A program made the translations under genes and the position numbers. Positions 11,660 to 21,092 of a DNA stretch of 64,000 bases are shown piece after piece; position 1 is the first letter of the stretch; every line of letters begins with the position of its first letter. The stretch is taken from contig JAIXMN010000001.1 of the NCBI GenBank assembly GCA_025716815.1, forward strand, positions 496,001-560,000, in the 5' to 3' direction. This DNA comes from Dichotomocladium elegans. Its lineage: Eukaryota > Mucoromycota > Mucoromycetes > Mucorales > Lichtheimiaceae. The notes below the pieces were generated by a model. It saw only the letters and a program-made list of their open reading frames with translations. It had not been told where the DNA came from and did no database searches.

Positions 11660-12230
11660 AAAACTCATGAGAGGGGAAAAAAATGAAATCCTGCCCATAG
11701 CTTTGAATACAACGACTCGTTCGCTATTCTTCTAAACTTTCTTTCAGTTTAGGAAATATATGCGATGATTGAGTGCTCTTGCGGCACTTCTACCATAATG
11801 TCATTGTCGCTTAAGAAAGGAGGTGTCCAAACTGTAGATGTAAATTTGATCAATGTTCAACGTAGTAATGAATACACAGTGAGTGACTAGAAACAGTAGG
11901 CTGGACATCCACAGAGCGTCCGCGCTTTATGTTTTCCTATAGCTTTAAAATCCTACTGATGAAATGGGTACCAGATGTGCATCCATGAATAGCGTATTAT
12001 TAAAGGGAAACGTCTATTTGGACGTTCGTCAACAACTCAATATTCTCGGCCCATCATCCGTTTTAGAATTAGGAGTCCTTTCACGCATACAAATGGCTAA
12101 ACTATTTGTTAGTTCTCTCTTCCCGTTCACTCCTCAGAAAAAACATGCAATTGCTTGCTAGAAGAAAACATGTTTTCCTTATTTTCATTACTAACGAATG
12201 GTTGTTTCGTATAAATACATGGTGTATAAA
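11660..12230. other. Intergenic, no gene recognised
   Basis: One 65-codon plus-strand frame (11964-12161) has no recognisable similarity. The stretch is mostly the region downstream of the Rieske gene. Confidence 0.4.
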
Positions 12231-12238
12231 AAGGCAAT

Positions 12239-13283
12239 CTAACCGATGATGAGCTTGTCTTCACTGAAGGAATATTCTATAAAGACCAAAAGAGAGATAT
12301 TCAGTAAGGAAATCGCCTCAGGTTCTACAACGATGGTTCTTACCAGGAATTTCGAGGTTGAGTGGAGCAGGACCTTTACGAATACGACCGGAGATATCAT
12401 AATGGGAGCCATGGCAAGGGCAATACCATCCACCATAGTCACCAGCCTCGCCGATGGGTACACAACCCCTAGGAAGAAAATGCATTGGCCATTGCGGTCC
12501 TCTTCCCAACTCATTTTACTTTTATAACCACTTACAAATGGGTGCAGACGCCCAACATGACCAACCACTCAGGCCGTTTGACGCGATCGGCATCAGACTG
12601 GGGATCACGGAGCTCCCCGATGCTGACATTATTCGCTTCTTGAATCTCGTCGGCGGTACGGTGACGGATGAAGACGGGCTTACCGCGCCATTTGATGGTC
12701 ACATTTTTGCCTTCAGGGATGGAGGCCAGGTCAACTTCGGCTTTGGCCAAAGCCAACACATCGGCAGAAGCAGACATGTTGGCCAAAAAGTCGCTGACAG
12801 TCGCCTGGGCACCAGCAGCAGAGATTAAACCAGTAGTACCCACCATCAAGTAGGCATAAGAACGGCTGACATCACCGCTGGTGTTGGACTTTTTGTACTT
12901 TGAGAAATCAGGAATAGCGGTGGTGTGGTTGCGGCGAAGCTGGAAATCGTTAATTGGAGCCACTAATGGTAGAAGTAATAACAATAGCAGCAGCAGAAAC
13001 AGTTTCATGATTCAGCGTCGAGTCCATTTTTGAATATTCATTGCCAGGCAAAAAAGGAATATCGGCATGTTCCATTACCATTAACCGAAGAGCGGTTCAT
13101 AAGACCACCTGCTGATCGCTGCTTGATAGTCGAGCCAACCAAAGGCTTGCTGCTCTGATCATCGTGATGGTCAGAGACACTGCCAGCCGACACGTTGAAC
13201 ACCTTCTTCAGAGAAAGTGAAGTGGCAGGGGCATTGACGTAAGAGCGGCTAGCAACCGCGAAGCTGCGCGACAATGTGGCCAT
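12239..13283 (-). CDS. RIP1: Rieske iron-sulfur subunit of cytochrome bc1 complex
   Basis: Transfers electrons from ubiquinol to cytochrome c1 in complex III of the inner mitochondrial membrane. Four exons on the minus strand (13283-13079, 12962-12536, 12468-12344, 12276-12239) join in frame to 264 residues. The start [16 protein letters not shown] is a typical mitochondrial presequence. The body has [14 protein letters not shown], the single membrane helix ([19 protein letters not shown]), and both cluster-binding boxes: CTHLGCVP (spanning intron 2) and CPCHGSHYD. It ends in the family's usual LNLEIPEYSF...IIG. Both cluster Cys pairs and both His ligands are present, so it should be functional. 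The first intron (donor GTAATG, phase 1) is the least certain junction. Confidence 0.95.
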
Positions 13284-13289
13284 GGCGCT

Positions 13290-14150
13290 TTATGAGAGTG
13301 GGGGTTTTAAGAGCTTGGAAAAAAATCAAGGAAAACAAAAATTGCCCGTTCAAACCAGGGAGCTACCCCCGACTCTCCGAGCGACGTCATGCTGTGCGCT
13401 GATTGGATAGCTCACTCGCCTGTATTCCTTTTGTCAACATTCTTGCCCGTGCTTTGCCCGCTCTTGTCCAAAGTTGGAAGTTAAGAAGTAGACGAGTCCT
13501 TTATAGACAATATAAAGAAGTCCAATATATACAATCAAAAAGCTGAAACTTCTTCAGCTCCAAAACTGTTTTCGTTACATTGGCATCCATAAATGAGCTG
13601 TCTATACTTTACGGAGATAGGCAGGGTAATCTTATTGATGAGCATGGTCCAGCTACAAATTATGTTTCTGATGACGAAGTAGACGCTTTCAGAGCAACTT
13701 GTACCCTGCGCATCAATTGGAGTAACCCGATATATTGAAGCCGCATTTGCCGATAAACAGATGTTGCATACAGAAAAATCAGACGTCCCAAGAAAAAGAT
13801 AGGCAAAGTCGACTGTACAAAAAAGATTGCCGAGGAATAAATGCCATTACATCTATATCCGGCCTAGGTACTTGGCTTTGAACTTGGATTTAATGAAGAA
13901 GTGGGACCAAAACAGATTGGAAAGAGAACACTTCTTCATCAATGGCCATAATCCGAAGACTCCCGGGGAAGGATTAATCATCAGAAGCATGACCATGCGC
14001 GTATTCGCAAAGCCTATGAATGTGTCCAGAAGGAGACAGCTTAAGCCTGGAAAAGCTTGTTTGTGCAAAGATTTCGCGGAAGGCAGCATGGTGTTTGTGT
14101 ATATTAAGTTTCTTCTTAGGGGGTAGGACACACCGAAGTGTTAAAAGGTG
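13290..14150. other. Intergenic with possible transposase N-terminal relic
   Basis: Between two minus-strand genes. On the plus strand at about 13590-13735 a frame reads LSILYGDRQGNLIDEHG, resembling the first residues of the Tc1-like protein in copy B (FYQDGQGHVVDERG). It is soon disrupted. A following 99-codon frame (13827-14126) is unidentified. The 13290-13500 stretch is probably the RIP1 promoter. Confidence 0.35.
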
Positions 14151-14158
14151 ATTGTAAT

Positions 14159-16067
14159 TTATAGCTGTATGGGCGCGCGTCTTGCCTTGAATGCGTGGTA
14201 GAGATGGTATCCTGCTCCAAGCAATCCGGCGGCAATGCACATATAACCAAACACATCCCCGGTGGAACCATACAGCGTCCATCGACGCTTTCTAAGTGGA
14301 AGGTTAAATATGTATTCAGCGTCGGTTACGGTTGGCATGTGCTGAGAAAATAGACCGTTCATCACCGGGTCAAAAACACCCGACAAGCCCTGTGAGCCAC
14401 ACCGGAGCAAGGTGAAGCCGTTTTCTACAGCCCGGAGAGAGTTGCCCTGGCTATGGTAAGTCCCCATGGATCCTAATTTGAGACGCATCTGAATTAGATT
14501 ACGTATTTGCGCCGAATAGGAATAATTGATCCATACCCCATGTCCACGATGGTTGGAGCATCAAATCGACGTTCTTTTGACTCGCTTGGCGGATAAACCA
14601 TGGGAAGTTGAAGTCAAAGCAAATGGCAACACCGATACGACCAAACTCGGGCGTGTCTGCCACCTGCAATACCGAAGGGCCAGCAGGGAAAAGCTCCTAT
14701 GTCCCCCATATTATTGTACATTTACGGTGATAAATAGATAATGCTGATTAGGTTTGCTCTTGTATGAACATAAACAGAAACACTTACGACATAGGGAACA
14801 GGATGGGATTTAATGTAGTTGATTGGCACGTCGCCCCCAGGAGTAACCAGGGCAAACTTGTTGGCCATAACAGGGCCGGAAAGTTCGTACGTGAGCCCAA
14901 TGTATACATTTTCTTCAGCCGCTATCCCCTTTGCACGTTCTATCAGCTGCTGTTCAGCGTCTGGATCCTGAACTTGCGCGGTTTCCTCAGACCAGATAAT
15001 GATCTTGGCACCAGCCTATGACAAAGTGTATCCATCCTGTTGATATATCCTCATTCATGGGGGTTACTGTAACTTACCTTTGCCAGATTGAGTGTTTTGT
15101 TAAACCAGCGGTTATGGTCTGCTTGAAGCTCAGGGTGGATACCACCTGGTCCCACCACACACCCTGCTGGAACAGTCTTGGTTACGTAATCCACATAACC
15201 CACCTGGAAAAACGACCCGGGGTAGATGGACGTTTGAACCCCACCAAATGCAAGCATTAGGCCCATGACCACCCCAAAGACCACCACAGGGCGGGATACA
15301 CGATGATGGACTGTATTATCCTGATGCTGCTCTTCTTCATCGCCTTGGAAAAAGATGGGTGTAAGCGCACTGTTGTCTTTAAGCTCAAGAAGTATGGTGC
15401 AAGAGAAGACTAAGAAAAAGTCAATCATGGGCCTGCCACCAAGCGTCGCCGCTGCTTGCACGAAGTCCGACCATCCCATCACCGAGGCCGAATAGGACAC
15501 TACGTCACCAAAACCTGAGAACCGAGTAAATGCGAACCAGAACCCGGTCCATAAACAGGGAAATGCAAGCACCCGGTGCCATGCGCACCGCTGAGACTGC
15601 GCCCACCGATCACCTGCTAAGCTCAATAGTGTGACTATGTTGCCAAGCAGTGAAAGACCTACGAAGAGAGATGATTTCAGCCCCCTTTTTTATTGATCCC
15701 GCTCGAGCTTCAAAACGCTTTGATCCTCATGTCATTCTATAATGACTGCATACCGAATATTTTCAAGGTATTTTGGAAAGGCGGCAATTCGGGCTCAACG
15801 TCAAAGATGCTTAGAATGCTGATGGCAGTCCCAAAGGCAATAATGCCATACGAGATTCCAACATTCATCCATTGTTTTCGTGCATAGTAGATGACGAAAG
15901 CAGGATAAAGCAAAGTCACGATAGGAACTCCATGGATACCAGTAACGAACGGGCTATACAGTTTATAACTAAGACGGTTTTGACCCTTCCAATCATTCTT
16001 CTTCTCACCTTATCAGCAACAACGGAATCACCAGCCAGTGGTCACGGAGCAGGTTGTTCCACTTCAT
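14159..16067 (-). CDS. Lnt-like membrane protein with carbon-nitrogen hydrolase domain
   Basis: Polytopic membrane protein fused to a nitrilase-superfamily domain, the layout of bacterial apolipoprotein N-acyltransferase (Lnt). Six exons join in frame to 518 residues (16067-16009, 15968-15754, 15658-15078, 15015-14788, 14696-14537, 14472-14159). The N-terminal half has about six hydrophobic helices (LVIPLLLI; GVPIVTLLYPAFVIYYA; GISYGIIAFGTAISIL; LLGNIVTLLSLAG; PMIDFFLVFSCTILL; VVVFGVVMGLMLAFGG). The Glu-Lys-Cys triad is visible: Glu in IIIWSEE, Lys in YIKSHPVPYV, Cys in VAICFDFNFPW. Conserved PSWTWG and SLRAVENGFTLLRCG follow, then a final membrane helix. Exon 5 to 6 only works with the AAATTAG acceptor at 14473. 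Substrate in fungi is unknown; the lipoprotein role cannot be assumed. The other CN-hydrolases (NIT, NTA) lack the membrane part. Confidence 0.88.
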
Positions 16068-16139
16068 AATGGAAGAAGAAAGGAAGGAGCACATTATGGC
16101 CTTGAGAAAAAAAGCCATCGGAGGTTATGGGTTATTACA

Positions 16140-17760
16140 CCTGTGGTACTATGCTCTTGGTAGGATTCCGTAGAACGGTAGTACAATGTGTATGATGGGC
16201 ATCGTAAACCATTGATCATAGCTCTCGGCGTGAAAATAATTACATGTACCAATTATTTGCAAAACCCCATGTCGACGCGTTATGACAATTTTTGATCGTA
16301 CCTTGAAACCGCAAGGCGCGCACAAGGCTGCGAGGAGCATAGGAAAACCAACCGTCAGGTTTGCCTCTCACATTGACATAACTTAGATGATGGATTATTG
16401 AATGCTTCATCGAGATTGTACTCCCCTTTCTGCCAAGAGAACTATCTATTCTTTCTACGTTCCAATTGATCCGTCAATTTGGCGCTAAAATTTGTCCAGA
16501 TTGACTGTGACGGGAAAACCATAGCCGACTAACAGCCTATTGACTGGAGGGAAAAATACCGAGTCCAGACGAACAGGTATTCCAAGCGATGGCGACACAT
16601 CGTCAGGGTCTAATTGAACGGCATGGGTCAGCTGTAGGCGGGCCAAGGGACAAGGAACAATAGAATGAACTAGCAGAAAACAGCCAAATTACAGCCCCAA
16701 CGAAGAGTTATTTATGAGAAACATGAACAGCAATCAACAATATGAATACATGTTTAAAAATCAATACTACATACTGCGCGATGATGTATTGGCTAAAACA
16801 ATATGAAAGTAGAGTTCCGGCTATGGCACCGATGTGGAGAGTTTAACTAAACTGCACATCGCTTCCAAAAAATTAGGCAGGGTGAATGAATGGGTGGACG
16901 ACGTCTAAAATGATAGAGATCTTTTTGTTTTTCGATGAAGGTATTATCCACTTGATAAAGTACTGTAGAGTACTTGCCTGCCGTATTTGTATGTACACCT
17001 ACAGTATTTCACTACTATCGCTTTGAGGTTGCCAAGATGTATCGCTACAATGGATACCATTATACCAGTCAGTTGTTCTGATGCAATATGCTGGTTACGG
17101 CGTTGTAGCGTCCCCTATCAGAATCCAGCAGCCTGTTCTTCCCCTCAATAAGCAAGACGACGTTTATCACATGGTATGATTTTTTGGGACTACTCACCAC
17201 TTGTTCCGTCCATTAGCTATTCTTCCCGACGACCCAATCCTTTCTCCTGAAATGAAAAAAAAGTCAACCTTAGTCCAAATAATGACTTTACTATGTGCGT
17301 CGAGGGAGGTTTGGAATGCCAGTACTATAAAACCCATCATGGAGAGGGGAGCGTTTGTTCTGATTGGACCAAATACAATTGCAGTGTCTGTACCAAACAT
17401 TAGTAATGGGTTTGATCCAAGTGATGGGCGGAAAACGGATTACTTCAGGCGACAAACTCGAGAGGAGGTCATATCCTAATAAAATGGCCTCATCTTACCT
17501 ATTTTGATAGCATGTCTCGTTTAAAGCGCCATACATACTGCGAAAATCTCGGGCACCTTTACAAGATACACCGTTCCAAAAAGAACTGATGGAAAGGGAG
17601 TTAAATAAAAAAGGCACGTGTTTATGTATGTAGTATGACGAACTTAATCGACCTGGGGTGTCCTGTTTTCTCTTGACTAGAAAAGCCCTTATTTGGAAAA
17701 TAAAGTATGTATCGATCCATCCAATAATTTATTACTTCTATCGAATGCTTTTAACAGCCT
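16140..17760. other. Unassigned region with minus-strand exon-like fragments
   Basis: Minus-strand fragments look coding: NLTVGFPMLLAALCAPCGFK (about 16369-16310) ending at a GTACGA donor, and a longer exon-like piece (about 16685-16493) after a CTGCTAG acceptor. The latter reads LVHSIVPCPLARLQLTHAVQ, LGIPVRLDSVFFPPVN and RLLVGYGFPVTVNLDKF before a stop. A further piece lies at 17194-17400 (GPIRTNAPLSMMGFIVLAFQ). I could not connect them or name a family. The same DNA has a 92-codon plus frame at 17201-17479. It may be one poorly resolved minus-strand gene. Confidence 0.3.
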
Positions 17761-17769
17761 GCGCCACTT

Positions 17770-18486
17770 TCAATTGCCGCCGCTGGTGCCAGAGTAACGA
17801 TAATGCTCTTGTGATGTCGGTTGAGATCGGCGACGAATAGTTCTTGAAGGTGACGGTAAAAATCCTCCTGTATTAGTTTCCATGTTATCGTGGGATGAAG
17901 GCAAGTACTGAATGACTCTATCTGCCATAAGGTCTGCTGCTACCGGTGGTAGTGACATCCGTGCGCTTCTGCTATTGATTCCCCGTTGGTGCTGTTGGTT
18001 AGCGAGACGAACACCTTGATGCGAGAAGCCATGATCATAACATGTTGGCTGTTGCTGTTGCTGCTGTTGCTGCTGTTGCTGCTGATAGACAGCTTGGAAG
18101 TTAATGTTAAACTTGCCGCGCGGAGGCACACTTGCTAAAAGACCAGTCTGCTGATCAAGATTGGGTTTGATAGTCGCTGGCCTTCTGTTTGTTTTCCTAG
18201 CCGCCTTTTGATATTCATGTTGCTCCAAAAGGGCCATCCCGGACATGAAGTACTGTTGTTGTTGGTATTTCGGCTGCTGGTGATGTTGTTGGTAGCATTG
18301 CGGCTGTTGCGGATAGGACGGCACCAGCGGCGGTAGTACGGCCATCGTGGATCTTCTTAATATCGGAACGCCCGCGGACTGGATTCCTTCACCATCGTCG
18401 CCTCCTCTTTTGCGGCGAGTACCGCTGTTAGTCAACGCCATCATCGAGTGCGAATGTTTTTTGATATCAATAGGGGTTGCGTGCAT
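17770..18486 (-). CDS. Hypothetical Gln-rich protein with CAG/CTG repeat
   Basis: Single open frame of 238 residues starting MHATPIDIKKHSHSMMALTN. It is dominated by Gln-rich low complexity: a PQQPQCYQQHHQQPKYQQQQYF segment near residues 60-80 and a pure Gln run of about 12 residues near 135 encoded by CAG/CAA triplets (CTG/TTG on the plus strand, 18050-18083). The end is Ser/Arg-rich (PSPSRTIRRRSQPTSQ). No folded domain recognised; possibly a disordered regulator. The length of uninterrupted frame and sensible start support a real gene, but repeat bias weakens that argument. Its promoter would be shared with the divergent fibrillarin gene. Confidence 0.55.
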   Translation of the reverse strand: MHATPIDIKKHSHSMMALTNSGTRRKRGGDDGEGIQSAGVPILRRSTMAVLPPLVPSYPQQPQCYQQHHQQPKYQQQQYFMSGMALLEQHEYQKAARKTNRRPATIKPNLDQQTGLLASVPPRGKFNINFQAVYQQQQQQQQQQQQPTCYDHGFSHQGVRLANQQHQRGINSRSARMSLPPVAADLMADRVIQYLPSSHDNMETNTGGFLPSPSRTIRRRSQPTSQEHYRYSGTSGGN

Positions 18487-18869
18487 CTTGAGCTACGAAG
18501 GGTGCGAATGTAAAGTGTTGCTTCCCTAGATAGAAGATGGATGAGGATGAGGTAGCCTAGACAGCTATTATCACTGGAACCTTTCACGCTTCGTCCTCAC
18601 ACTCTTATGGATATATTCCAGCAAGAAGATAGTTTGCTGAAAGTAGTGAATGGGAAGAAGAATAAAGAAGGGCATCACCTCAGTTTTGCCCCTTCCTCTT
18701 TCTTTTTTGGTTATCATGCAAGCATAATGTATACTCCGCGGATGGATTTGACGATCCGCTCTTGTTGTGCAAGTTACGGTGGCCGGGTGGCTTTGGCGCC
18801 TGCCAAAAACCCAAAAAATTCTTTTTTCGGAGAGTTGTCGGGATAGACTTTCTTCTTCCATATATAAAC

Positions 18870-19945
18870 ATGGCATTCGACAATCGAGGTGCAAGAGGTG
18901 GCCGTGGTGGCGGTCGTGGCGGTCGTGGCGGCTTCGGCGGTGACCGTGGTGGCCGTGGCGGCGGCCGTGGCGGCTTCGGTGGTGACCGTGGTGGCCGTGG
19001 TGGCGGTCGTGGCGGCTTTGGTGGTGATCGCGGCGGTCGTGGAGGTAAATGCGATAAAGCGATTGTTGATTATCGGATAGGTCTAGCGCTCACAATCGCA
19101 ATTTAACAACAGGTGGCCGTGGCGGTATCAGCAAGCCTGGTGGTTTCCGCGGTGGTCGGGGCGGTCCTCGTGGTGGTCGAGGTGGCCCTCGTGGCGGCGG
19201 TCGTGGCGGCAAATCCGGCCCTGGTGGTAAGGGGGGTAACAAGGTGATAATCGAACCTCATCGTCACGAGGGCGTGTTCATTGCCCGCGGCAAAGAGGAT
19301 TTGTTGGTGACCAAGAACCTTGTTCCGGGCGAGTCTGTGTATGGCGAGAAGCGTATTTCTGTGGATGGTCCGGAAGGGACCAAGATTGAATACCGAGTGT
19401 GGAACCCATTCCGATCCAAGCTGGCAGCTGCTATCCTTGGTGGTGTGGACCATATCCACATTGCCCCCGGCAAGAAGGTCCTGTATTTGGGCGCTGCTTC
19501 AGGCACATCGGTTTCGCACGTTGCCGACATTGTCGGTCCTGAAGGCGCCGTCTACGCTGTCGAGTTCTCGCACCGCTCTGGTCGTGACCTCATCAATATG
19601 GCGAAGAAGCGCACGAACGTTTTGCCTATTATTGAAGATGCTCGTTATCCTGCAAAGTATCGCATGTTGGTACCGATGGTTGATGTCATCTTTGCTGATG
19701 TCGCTCAGCCCGATCAGGCCCGTATTATCGCTCTCAACGCCCACCACTTTTTGAAGAATAACGGTCACATCGTCATCTCCATCAAGGCATCCTGCATCGA
19801 CTCTACCGTCGACGCTGCGACTGTCTTCGCCCGTGAGGTCAAGAAGCTGCAAGAGGAGCGCATTAAGCCCCAGGAGCAGCTTACGCTTGAACCCTACGAG
19901 AGAGACCATGCGGTCGTTGTTGGCCGATATGCTCGCAACAAGTAA
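18870..19945 (+). CDS. NOP1: Fibrillarin, box C/D snoRNP 2'-O-methyltransferase
   Basis: Nucleolar methyltransferase that, with box C/D snoRNAs, methylates rRNA ribose 2'-OH groups. Two exons (18870-19044 and 19113-19945) give 335 residues. The first 110 or so residues are a glycine-arginine-rich domain built of repeated [15 protein letters not shown] units; the 68-nt intron lies inside it. The catalytic fold follows: [40 protein letters not shown] (SAM-binding loop), [43 protein letters not shown] and [15 protein letters not shown]. The catalytic Lys-Asp-Lys-His set appears intact. Very highly conserved; the call is secure. Confidence 0.98.
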
Positions 19946-19949
19946 AGAA

Positions 19950-20600
19950 AAAAGCACTCTCATATAAATCCAAGGCATGAAGAAACAGAAATTTATATTG
20001 CATTGTACATACGGTCGTAATACGCTTGGGAAATTCTTATCCCATATAAGTGAGGCTCATCCTTTTCTCCTCACAATAAAGATTTTCCACAAAAAATCAA
20101 TGTTTCGTACTTTGCTTAATTTATCCTGCGACAATGAAGGTTGTCTGCCATCTTAGGTTTAAGGAAGAGCTCAAGTCGCAGCAATGTTCAACAGATAGCT
20201 GACATAGATGCTAGCTCTGTAGGGAAAGCATTGCTACAGTGCCATCAATTAGGCTGTTTCGGTAGCAGAGGACTAGGTAGTATTTTTGCTCTCCAGATGA
20301 TCGTTCCTGGCATGGATTAGTTTCATGCAAGAAGTCAGTGCTAACATTAATTCTTGTTATATTCGCCATCAATAGCATTTGTCCTTATACAGCAGGGAGA
20401 CATCAAGGTTTCCTTCCACGTATCTTATCCGCAGCCGGTGAGGTGTCTCACCTTGTGCTATCCATTCGCATCCACGTAAGATTGAGGGGCCGAGGATGGC
20501 CACATAATTTTAGGGTTTTCTTTTTCAGAAAAAAGAAGATATCTTTGACCTGTACCTTGTTTATGGCGCTTGCTTTAACGCCCAATGGAATATCAAAGGA
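19950..20600. other. Intergenic between fibrillarin and the OB-fold gene
   Basis: Contains the fibrillarin 3' UTR (CAATAAAGA near 20076 is a plausible poly(A) signal) and the upstream region of the next gene. A 121-codon frame at 20338-20703 overlaps that gene's first exon in another frame and is rejected. Confidence 0.5.
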
Positions 20601-20605
20601 ATGTT

Positions 20606-21060
20606 ATGACTGTCTCATCATTGTCTCCAGACCGGTACGGCATCGACATTTCCGTCAAGATTCTCGAGCCTGTTATGGCACTCACTTTGCGAGGTTTGCA
20701 TGATCTCTGGCAATGAGGGTGGTTAAATGATAATTAACAACATTGTACCAGATGGTCACAAAACCGTTCACGTCTCTGAACAGCTGGTGGGAGACACAAC
20801 AGGATGTATCATCCTGAAGGTTACCCAAGGTAAAACAAAGCAGCGTGATGGCAGAAATGATTGCACTAAACCCTCGTGCTCCCCCCTAAGATATGTCTTC
20901 CTTCAAGGATAAGACGATATACGTTAGAGACGCCTACACAGAAGTCATTGATGGTTTCCTCCGCCTTGTTTCAGACACTGTAGAACCATTGCCAAACGTA
21001 GATATCGACGTCAACACTACAAACAACCTGTCCCTGACGAAGTTTGTTCGTAAAATTTAA
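20606..21060 (+). CDS. Small OB-fold protein, SOSS-B/RPA-like
   Basis: Three exons (20606-20693, 20752-20829, 20891-21060) join in frame to 111 residues. The order of elements matches a single-stranded nucleic-acid-binding OB fold of the SOSS-B (NABP)/RPA2 sort: an N-terminal strand (GIDISVKILEPVMALTLRDG), a turn and strand pair (KTVHVSEQLVGDTTGCIILK), then KDKTIYVRDAYTEVIDGFLRL where these proteins have 'GD-I-L-NAY...-G-L-L'. A short hydrophilic tail follows. Fungal relatives are small hypothetical proteins. DNA-binding is inferred from fold resemblance only. Start is the first in-frame ATG of exon 1. The intron 1 donor (GTTTGC) is weak, but the phase and the continuous OB pattern support it. 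Confidence 0.6.
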
Positions 21061-21092
21061 TGGTGTCCATCGAACCCCTCGCGTGTGATATT

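Noticed and set aside
19264..19978. Minus-strand and alternate frames across fibrillarin
   Set aside because: Shadows of a strongly conserved gene on the plus strand.
20338..20703. 121-codon plus-strand frame
   Set aside because: It overlaps exon 1 of the OB-fold gene in another frame and mixes intergenic sequence; no domain.
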